Source of the DNA: Isohypsibius dastychi
Taxonomy: Eukaryota > Tardigrada > Eutardigrada > Parachela > Isohypsibiidae
Direction of reading: 5' to 3'
Assembly: GCA_034696485.1 (NCBI GenBank)
Contig: JAQIWT010001275.1
Location: forward strand, 1-11,557
Length of the DNA: 11,557 nt
The notes under the pieces are model-generated. The model saw nothing but the letters and a program-made list of their open reading frames with translations. It ran no database searches and was not told the DNA's origin. This document shows positions 7,414 through 11,557 of this stretch, in pieces (position 1 is the first letter of the stretch; every line of letters starts with the position of its first letter). The translations under genes and the position numbers were made by a program.

Positions 7414-7802
7414 CCTGTCTTCAGTTTAAGCACCTTCGTGCGTCCGCTGGCCAGATGCCGGCTGCAGAAGACTAGCAGCCAGGTGATGACGTCACGCAGC
7501 CCGACACTTGGTCACCCATAGAGACAAAGAGGAGCCCCAAACAAAGACTTGTTTACTGTTCACCTGCCAGAGATTTGCGCTACCTGGTATGAATATCAGA
7601 TCTAACATGTAGAACTAATTAATTGAAAAAGCGTTCTGGAGGCAAATCTAACAAAACTTGATCCCGAAAGGATGAAACATTTCCTCAAAATTCGTTGTGT
7701 CGATGAAATGCATAGTGGTGTATTCCGAAATTTAAAACTGACAATTTTGCGGCCAGCCCAGTATTTCTTCTACACTTTTCATCTTAATATTCTTCATTCC
7801 AG
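7414..7802. other. Non-coding region, likely upstream of the minus gene
   Basis: No coding frame stands out. It holds the CRE palindrome at 7487, an inverted repeat GGCTGC..GCAGCC (7460-7480), and at its right end a good plus-strand acceptor (CTTAATATTCTTCATTCCAG, AG at 7801-7802). The frames that follow the acceptor carry early stops. Confidence 0.4.
7487..7494. promoter_or_regulatory. Perfect CRE palindrome TGACGTCA
   Basis: The full 8-base CREB/ATF consensus lies 315 bp upstream of the ATG of the minus gene (7172), in a locally GC-richer stretch. Promoter role is inferred from position only; no TATA box or initiator is evident. Confidence 0.35.
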
Positions 7803-7824
7803 GTAGCACAATCTTTGTAATCTC

Positions 7825-7886
7825 CTCAAAACTTTGAGATCTACTCAAAACCTTTGAGATCATTAAACATTAAAACATTAAACACA
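7825..7886. repeat. Duplicated inverted repeat CTCAAA..TTTGAG and ATTAAAC repeats
   Basis: CTCAAAACTTTGAGATCT (7825-7842) and CTCAAAACCTTTGAGATC (7844-7861) are tandem copies, each with a 6-bp self-complementary arm. They are followed by ATTAAACATTAAAACATTAA. They interrupt the frame between the acceptor at 7802 and the coding stretch that follows. Confidence 0.7.
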
Positions 7887-8462
7887 TCTCTGTTAAAGGC
7901 TCTTCCCTGTCTCTACGAGTGTGGTTACCTAACGCCACTCGGCTGCTGGTCTTGCGGAGGCGGCAGCACAGAAATGACATCGACCAACTTCTACAAAACC
8001 CAAACAATTCGGCAACCCAAAAACATGATGATCCCACAAGCGTTCACCTATATGGAGCGTCCGAAAATTTGCTGAACTTGGGGATTCTCACTGGAGAAAT
8101 GGTCGATCACTTTCCCCCTCAACTCGGGAACCCGTGTAGGATTTTTTCGTGCTTGTGAGTCTCGCATGTACTGTGTTCAAATCGTGTACCGTTTCACTTC
8201 CTTTAAAGACCTTCTAAACCTCACAAACCAGTCTAAAAAAACGGTGATTACTCGGGGTAATGCCAGGGATTAGGTAACGTCAGAACCATTTTTATGCTTT
8301 GACTCGGTAGAGGATCTAGCGAGGGTCTACTGCATCAATTTCATTTGGTCGGGAATTGAAACAAACTCCTATTTTATATTGTAACTGTGTATTTCCAGTT
8401 TTGAGTACGTCAACACCAAGATAGACCTCTTGGTTACTTTGGATTGGGAGAAATTTGAATGA
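7874..8462 (+). CDS. 3' end of an unknown gene, two exons with matching phase
   Basis: The left exon is open from 7874 and ends at 8154 with the donor TGCTT|GTGAGT. The right exon begins at 8399 after TGTGTATTTCCAG and ends at TGA 8460-8462. The split codon TT|T and everything after it stay in frame: FEYVNTKIDLLVTLDWEKFE then stop. The left exon reads RVWLPNATRLLVLRRRQHRN, then a polar part (DIDQLLQNPNNSATQKHDDP), then YGASENLLNLGILTGEMVDH. The basic RRRQHR after a short hydrophobic patch could be membrane-proximal, but no clear membrane segment is seen. Its 5' boundary is unsure: the frame has TGA and TAA between the acceptor at 7802 and 7874, so a nearer acceptor (GTTAAAG, 7898) or a frame break is possible. 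No ATG lies near its start. The family is unknown. Confidence 0.5.
8155..8398 (+). other. 244-bp intron of the plus gene
   Basis: It starts GTGAGTCTCGC and ends GTAACTGTGTATTTCCAG, both close to consensus. Its ends join two open frames without breaking the reading, the main support for the gene model. Nothing else is recognised in it. Confidence 0.5.
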
Positions 8463-8574
8463 AATCAATGGAATGGTGGGATTTCTAGCCACTTCGGTTT
8501 GTGGTTGTTTGAGCTTTCTTTGACAGCGTGAATTGTAGGATTGTGGATTTACCCCAGCTGGATTGTACTCAAGT
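8463..8574. other. Short spacer before the foldback element
   Basis: Downstream of the plus gene's stop. No AATAAA polyadenylation signal is seen close to the stop codon. Confidence 0.35.
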
Positions 8575-9080
8575 CTAACCGTTTTTCTGAACTGCCCGTT
8601 TTCTTGAACCAGGGGTTCATAAACCCCGCTTTTGTGAACCGTTCAAGGTTCACAAACCCCGTTTTCCTGAACCCAACCGTTTTTGTGAACTGGTTCACAA
8701 AACCTGTTTTCTTGAACCCGCCCCCCCCCCCCACCATTTACGGTTTTTTCACTTGCAAATCAGGGAGAACAGCTCATCCAACTATACAGCTCAGTCTGAA
8801 GTTCAGTTTCAGCTTTTCAGTCAGCCGTTTCAGAATGTAAACACGAATATTCCTGCTTGTTCCCCGTACAGCACCCTATCCCGATCGTGAGTTTCCTGCA
8901 GAAAAGCTGTATCATGAGATAAGCTATTCTCCCTAATTTGCAAGCGACAAAAACCTTGAACGGTGGAGGGTTCAAAAAAACGGGTTTGTGAACCGGTTCA
9001 CAAAAACGGTCGGGTTCACAAAAACGGGGTTTGTGAACCCCGGGTTCAAGAAAACGGGGAGTTCAGAAAAACGGTTACAG
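8575..9080. mobile_element. Foldback (long inverted repeat) element
   Basis: The left arm (8575 to about 8791) and right arm (about 8905 to 9080) are reverse complements at high similarity by eye. The outer block is ACCGTTTTTCTGAACT, then GTTTTCTTGAACC; the inner block is CTTGCAAATCAGGGAGAA against a matching CTTGCAAATTAGGGAGAA on the minus strand. The arms carry repeated units of roughly 16-20 bp (GTTTTTGTGAACCC and variants). The left arm has about 30 extra bases and a C12 run (8721-8732) absent from the right. The loop is about 113 bp. Open frames across the arms only reflect the repeats. No transposase is present, so it is non-autonomous. A target-site duplication could not be fixed. Confidence 0.8.
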
Positions 9081-9229
9081 AACGGTTGGGAATTGCATGC
9101 ACTACTGTATAAACATGTCTGTGGTGCGAATACTGGTTGTTTAACACCATAGGCGCAGTTTGGGCACTGCACAGATACTGTACTATTCCATGTTGTCGTG
9201 CAATTGAACTTGAGCAATGTGAGACTTAC
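9081..9229. other. Spacer, beginning of the intron after the exon at 9230-9384
   Basis: On the minus strand this follows the donor GTAAGTCTC and leads into the foldback element, which would therefore sit in that intron. No other feature is seen. Confidence 0.4.
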
Positions 9230-9384
9230 GATTGATTTAGATCGTCCCCGGCGGATCCATCCAAATAAACTGCCACTAGGTCTTGTTGTCGATTGATACC
9301 TTCATCAACATGAAGGGCTGTCATTCCAAGAGACATCCCCTTGCTGCAGGCAACAGGAATCAAGACGCCAGTGCGTACTTTGTC
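9230..9384 (-). CDS. Internal exon of an unknown gene (51 codons plus 2 nt)
   Basis: The exon starts after CACGGTTTGTTTTAG (AG at 9386-9385) and ends at the donor AATC|GTAAGT (GT at 9229-9228), both strong. It reads DKVRTGVLIPVACSKGMSLG, then MTALHVDEGINRQQDLVAVY, then LDGSAGDDLNQ. There is no stop in this frame, and it is phase 0 at the left and phase 2 at the right. The alternation of small hydrophobic beta-like strands with Gly looks like part of a folded globular domain. TALHV faintly recalls the TAAHC histidine segment of trypsin-like peptidases, but the other catalytic residues cannot be seen, so I assign no family. The upstream partner may be 10642-10371, which ends in a compatible phase. 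Confidence 0.6.
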
Positions 9385-9475
9385 CTAAAACAAACCGTGT
9401 TCATATCGAAATGATGATAAAAAACAAGTTGATAGACTGATGGGCTGTAATTGGTTGACCACAGTAACATCACAG

Positions 9476-9483
9476 TGACGTAA
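9476..9483. promoter_or_regulatory. CRE-like site TGACGTAA
   Basis: One mismatch from TGACGTCA, 275 bp from the perfect copy at 9751. Given only as part of the CRE cluster; weak on its own. Confidence 0.2.
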
Positions 9484-9564
9484 CCAAATCACACATGAAG
9501 TACGCACGATGCTTCGTGCAGTTTCAGACTGAAGGTCACGTGTTGGCCGGAAGTGATGTCGTGA

Positions 9565-9761
9565 ATGAATGAGACATCAAATCCACCGGTAATGAAGTCG
9601 AACCCGTGTGTGATCGTGAACCTGGATGAGATATCAAACCTCGTTTCATGGAATGTGATGTGCTCACGGCCACCAGAATCGGAGAAATTCTGATCGAAAA
9701 ACTGATCAGGACCAGTGGGCCAGATATTAGGTCACTGCCAGTCGGCGCAATGACGTCATGA
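9565..9761 (+). CDS. Two overlapping weak ORFs, possibly one broken coding piece
   Basis: ATG 9565 opens 42 codons (MNETSNPPVMKSNPCVIVNL) to TGA 9691. In another frame ATG 9648 opens 37 codons (MECDVLTATRIGEILIEKLI, then RTSGPDIRSLPVGAMTS) to TGA 9759. Both read like protein and could join through a single-base shift. A minus-strand frame also covers the area (9536-9820) but is mostly Ser, Thr, Ile and Leu. The perfect CRE at 9751 overlaps the end of the second ORF. No splice sites or homology support it. Confidence 0.2.
9751..9758. promoter_or_regulatory. Perfect CRE palindrome TGACGTCA
   Basis: Third perfect copy in the window (others at 4213 and 7487). It lies about 90 bp outside the left arm of the inverted-repeat element and 367 bp upstream of the minus exon at 9384. 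Confidence 0.3.
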
Positions 9762-9935
9762 TTAAATTGAGACCGCAATAGGAAATGACACCACAGTTGC
9801 GAGTTGTCTGCCAAACGCAAAAATGTGCGCTGCAGAAGTTGTGGCTCTTATCGGCATAGGCTATAACATGTTCACTTGGAAACCAGTGGCCAGTGGCTAT
9901 GTCTAGTGGCCAGTGGCCAGTTGAATGTTGGCCAC

Positions 9936-10370
9936 AAACAGAAAAAGGTTGAAACCAGTCCGCAGTCCAAATAAAATGCAGAAAACTCCTACAACATAGA
10001 CCCCAAAAACAAATATCATCTTTGAAAACTCGATTGAGATATGAGGCCAGCCAAAGTCAAAATGAGCAATTTCGGTTCACAACGAATGACGAGAATTTAG
10101 ATAAGCAGACTAAAATGAAACTTTTCACTCAAAACAAAATATGAAAATGTGATGGAATAAACAGCGCAACATGAAACATGAAATAAATCAAATGGAAAAT
10201 TCATTTCAACTAGGTAGCAGCTAGGTTTTGGAAAAAATTTAAATGTTTCGATTCTGAACGTGTCAATAGTGCACATGAAACCGATGTACCTTAGATCAAT
10301 TTCTATGGCCAATCTTGGTATTAGAATGTTGATTTCGGAGCTGTTGATCAGTCCCCTAGGCATTTTACAC
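9936..10370. other. Interior of the inverted-repeat element, no gene called
   Basis: AT-rich with many ATGAAA and AAAAC runs. A minus frame (10363-10097, 88 codons) is rich in Phe, Ile and Cys and carries no recognisable feature; it is probably chance. Confidence 0.4.
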
Positions 10371-10642
10371 CAAGGCTTTTCTTGTTCGGACTTGACTTCG
10401 AGTCTCAGTTTTTAATTTCCATCCCGGACCTGTTTTACTACCATGCTTCTTTTGGGATAGCGTGAGGAGCAGTTTTCTCCGGCAAGAAATATCGAATGAT
10501 TCGATTGACATGAACAAAAGAGCTTTTTCTATTTGGTCAAGACAAATTACGCGAAGAAAAATGTGTCCACCGTTTTTGCTACACATAAGAGAGATTCTCT
10601 TGTTTCTTGTCAATTGAATCGAACGATGTCTCTCGGTAATGT
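10371..10642 (-). CDS. Candidate internal exon, basic protein segment
   Basis: An acceptor (CATCATAACACCCTGGGTCCAG, AG at 10644-10643) opens TERHRSIQLTRNKRISLMCS, then a hydrophobic-charged part (HIFLRVICLDQIEKALLFMS), then a Lys/Arg/Thr-rich end, up to the donor GCCTTG|GTGTAA (GT at 10370-10369). It ends in phase 0, matching the start of the exon at 9384, so the two could be consecutive exons with a 986-bp intron. The chance of such a phase match is one in three, and the donor is only fair. It lies within the inverted-repeat element, which may mean that it belongs to that element. Confidence 0.3.
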
Positions 10643-10776
10643 CTGGACCCAGGGTGTTATGATGAGGGTGATAAGCTGTTACGAGGCGTGGCCAACATTT
10701 CACTGGCCACTGGCCACGGGTTTCTAAGTGGCCATTTTATAGTCTGTGCCGATCTTATAGCGATTTTCGTTTCCAG

Positions 10777-10851
10777 ACCCTCCATTCCACTGCTCCTGGC
10801 TACGCACACCAGAACAAGAGAGCTGGTATAAGCGCCCTGAGCAATTCATAA
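10777..10851 (+). CDS. Candidate short terminal exon (24 codons)
   Basis: A strong acceptor (CGATTTTCGTTTCCAG, AG at 10775-10776) opens in phase 0 TLHSTAPGYAHQNKRAGISA then LSNS and TAA 10849-10851. It lies just outside the right arm of the inverted-repeat element. No upstream plus exon could be paired with it. Short length limits confidence. Confidence 0.3.
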   Translation, partial: TLHSTAPGYAHQNKRAGISALSNS

Positions 10852-11165
10852 AAATAATCGCTGCTTATTGGTTCAACTCAGAACTCGGAACACGAAACAC
10901 AGAGCTCGGGCTTGGAACTTGGAACTTGAGACTGGGAATCCGAACCATAAGCACTTTTGAACATACTGAAAATTTTCACCGGATATATTTTCAATTATAT
11001 TTCACAAATAATCAGAATTGGTGCGTCAGTGAACAATCAATAATAACTTCATGGTGTATTTTTTCTGTTCCTTGACATTTAGTTGAATAAGTTTTCAGTT
11101 TGCTTGATCAGAGTCCAGTTTCAGATGTGCGAAACTTCTATGAAAATGTCACCCCTAAATACGGC
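10852..11165. other. Non-coding, with a degenerate GGAACTT repeat
   Basis: Around 10874-10945 short units recur (CAGAACTCGGAACACGAAAC, then GGAACTTGGAACTTGAGACT). The rest is AT-rich (TATATTTTCAATTATATTTC). No gene is supported. Confidence 0.45.
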
Positions 11166-11293
11166 CTCCAAAAAATCAAAACTCCGAATGTTCCCAACTC
11201 CGGATGTTCGCAGCTCCGAATATTTGGCACTCCGAAATTACAGTACTCTGAAAGTTCGCCTCCGAAAGTGACTCCGAAAATTCCCTCTCCGAA
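11166..11293. repeat. 16-bp CTCCGAA tandem array (nine degenerate copies)
   Basis: CTCCGAA or a near variant begins at 11166, 11182, 11198, 11214, 11230, 11246, 11260, 11272 and 11287. The first six starts are exactly 16 bp apart; later units shrink to 12-15 bp. The unit is close to CTCCGAATGTTCCCAA. Open frames on both strands across it (plus 11100-11453, minus 11392-11138) are produced by the repeat and are not called as genes. Confidence 0.85.
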
Positions 11294-11454
11294 GGTGCGG
11301 CGCGTCCGTAATGAAACGCAAAATATAAAATGTGGGCATGAGAACAGACGTTTTAATGACAGCATAGCACCGATATTAAGTGACCAGGTCATGCTGCCAA
11401 CTGACCACTTCCGCTTACAGCAATTTATAAGCTCATACGTAGTTTCAGAGTAGA
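11294..11454. other. Spacer between the tandem array and the right repeat element
   Basis: A plus frame stays open across it to TAG near 11451, but this is the tail of the repeat-derived frame. A pair of TGACCA(G) motifs (11381, 11402) is noted. No gene is called. Confidence 0.35.
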
Positions 11455-11557
11455 TACCGTAATTTACCGATTAAAAGCCCGGGCTTTTATTCTTTCAAAG
11501 CCCGGAAAGTTGGACCTTTATTCGGGGGGGGGGGGGGGAGGGGGGGGGGCTGGGTTT
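11455..11557. repeat. Right copy of the TACCGTAAT-ended repeat element, truncated by the window edge
   Basis: It begins TACCGTAATTTACCGA, then a palindrome AAAAGCCCGGGCTTTT (11473-11488), then ATTCTTTCAAAGCCCGGA matching positions 14-32 of the left copy. G runs at 11524-11538 (15) and 11540-11549 (10) follow. Both copies are bordered by AGA next to TACCGTAAT (AGATACCGTAAT), so the terminus may include those bases or the target site may be biased. Confidence 0.75.

Larger units (their letters stand above)
9846..10765. mobile_element. Inverted-repeat element with GTGGCCAGTGGCC arms
   Basis: The core arms at 9906-9935 and 10688-10717 are reverse complements over 30 bp with 28 matches, beginning GTGGCCAGTGGCCAGT. 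Similarity continues outward: ATCGGCATAGGCTATAACATG on the left pairs with ATCGGCACAGACTATAAAATG read from the right, then CACTTGGAAACC with CACTTAGAAACC. The arms are therefore about 75-90 bp. The left arm has an extra partial copy of the GTGGCCAGTGGC block (9886-9897). Total size is about 920 bp. Outer ends fade, so exact termini and any target-site duplication are not fixed. The interior includes the candidate minus exon 10371-10642, which could be host sequence or part of the element. No transposase motif was recognised. Confidence 0.6.

Noticed and set aside
7162-7414. Three overlapping minus-strand open frames
   Set aside because: Short frames fed by the GGAAC and TTCGCAAAT repeats upstream of the real ATG exon, with no splice or motif support.
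8177-8186. tRNA B-box-like GTTCAAATC
   Set aside because: No A-box and no cloverleaf can be drawn at the right distance; it lies in an intron.
8541-8840. Open frames with repeating FLNP/FVNP text (plus 8541-8840, minus 8549-8737 and 8972-9217)
   Set aside because: They are translations of the foldback repeat units on both strands, not a repeat protein.
11182-11293. Heat-shock-element-like GAAnnTTC motifs
   Set aside because: GAATGTTC and GAAAGTTC recur because of the tandem unit, and contiguous triple pentamers needed for a functional element are absent.
11100-11453. 117-codon plus frame and 84-codon minus frame
   Set aside because: Both are kept open by the 16-bp CTCCGAA array; protein-like text is absent outside it.
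1-11557. Whole window as one LTR element, given matching ends
   Set aside because: The matching ends are two copies of a short G-rich element, and no reverse transcriptase, integrase, primer-binding site or polypurine tract is visible inside.
1-11557. CRISPR array, bacterial operon, rRNA or tRNA genes
   Set aside because: No regularly spaced direct repeats with unique spacers, no Shine-Dalgarno-led gene runs, and no recognisable structural RNA sequences on either strand.

Overview
This window looks like nuclear DNA from an intron-bearing eukaryote, most likely an invertebrate-like animal. The reasons are the absence of operons, Shine-Dalgarno sites and long uninterrupted genes; short coding stretches bounded by good GT/AG splice sites (AG|GTAAGC, polypyrimidine tract then CAG); short introns (111 and 244 bp); abundant short inverted-repeat elements; and G homopolymers up to 18 long. 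I cannot name the species, and I recognise no protein family with certainty.

Layout. Positions 1-443 are most of a repeat element built of roughly 18-bp units (GGGCTTCTATTACGGACT) and ending in ATTACGGTA. The same family restarts at 11455-11557 in the opposite terminal orientation, so the window is framed by two copies. From 880 to 2136 (minus) there is a broken gene readable only by switching frame several times. From 2324 to 2722 (plus) there is a second coding relic with one frame break. From 3349 to 4057 a coding segment occurs twice in inverted orientation: a broken plus copy (3357-3478) and a more intact minus copy (3722-3844) inside a 125-codon terminal exon with an in-frame G18/C18 tract. 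From 4521 to 4888 (minus) there is another broken coding stretch, and 5247-5372 (plus) is a candidate terminal exon.

The best gene is on the minus strand at 7172-6288. A 21-codon first exon with an ATG is followed by a 111-bp intron and a 711-nt exon ending in a strong donor, so the gene continues leftward. A perfect CRE-like palindrome lies 315 bp upstream of its ATG. On the plus strand at 7874-8462 is the 3' end of another gene, with two exons whose phases match across a 244-bp intron. A 506-bp foldback element occupies 8575-9080. A 51-codon internal exon without any start codon sits at 9384-9230 (minus), and its upstream partner may be 10642-10371. A second inverted-repeat element spans about 9846-10765. 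A 16-bp tandem repeat array lies at 11166-11293.

Themes. (1) Coding relics repeatedly lose frame, often at short homopolymers, so either the region is full of pseudogenes or the sequence carries unpolished indels; these alternatives need to be separated before any protein here is trusted. (2) Three different inverted-repeat elements lie within 11.5 kb. (3) Three perfect TGACGTCA sites occur where about 0.2 would be expected by chance. No cooperation between the genes can be inferred.
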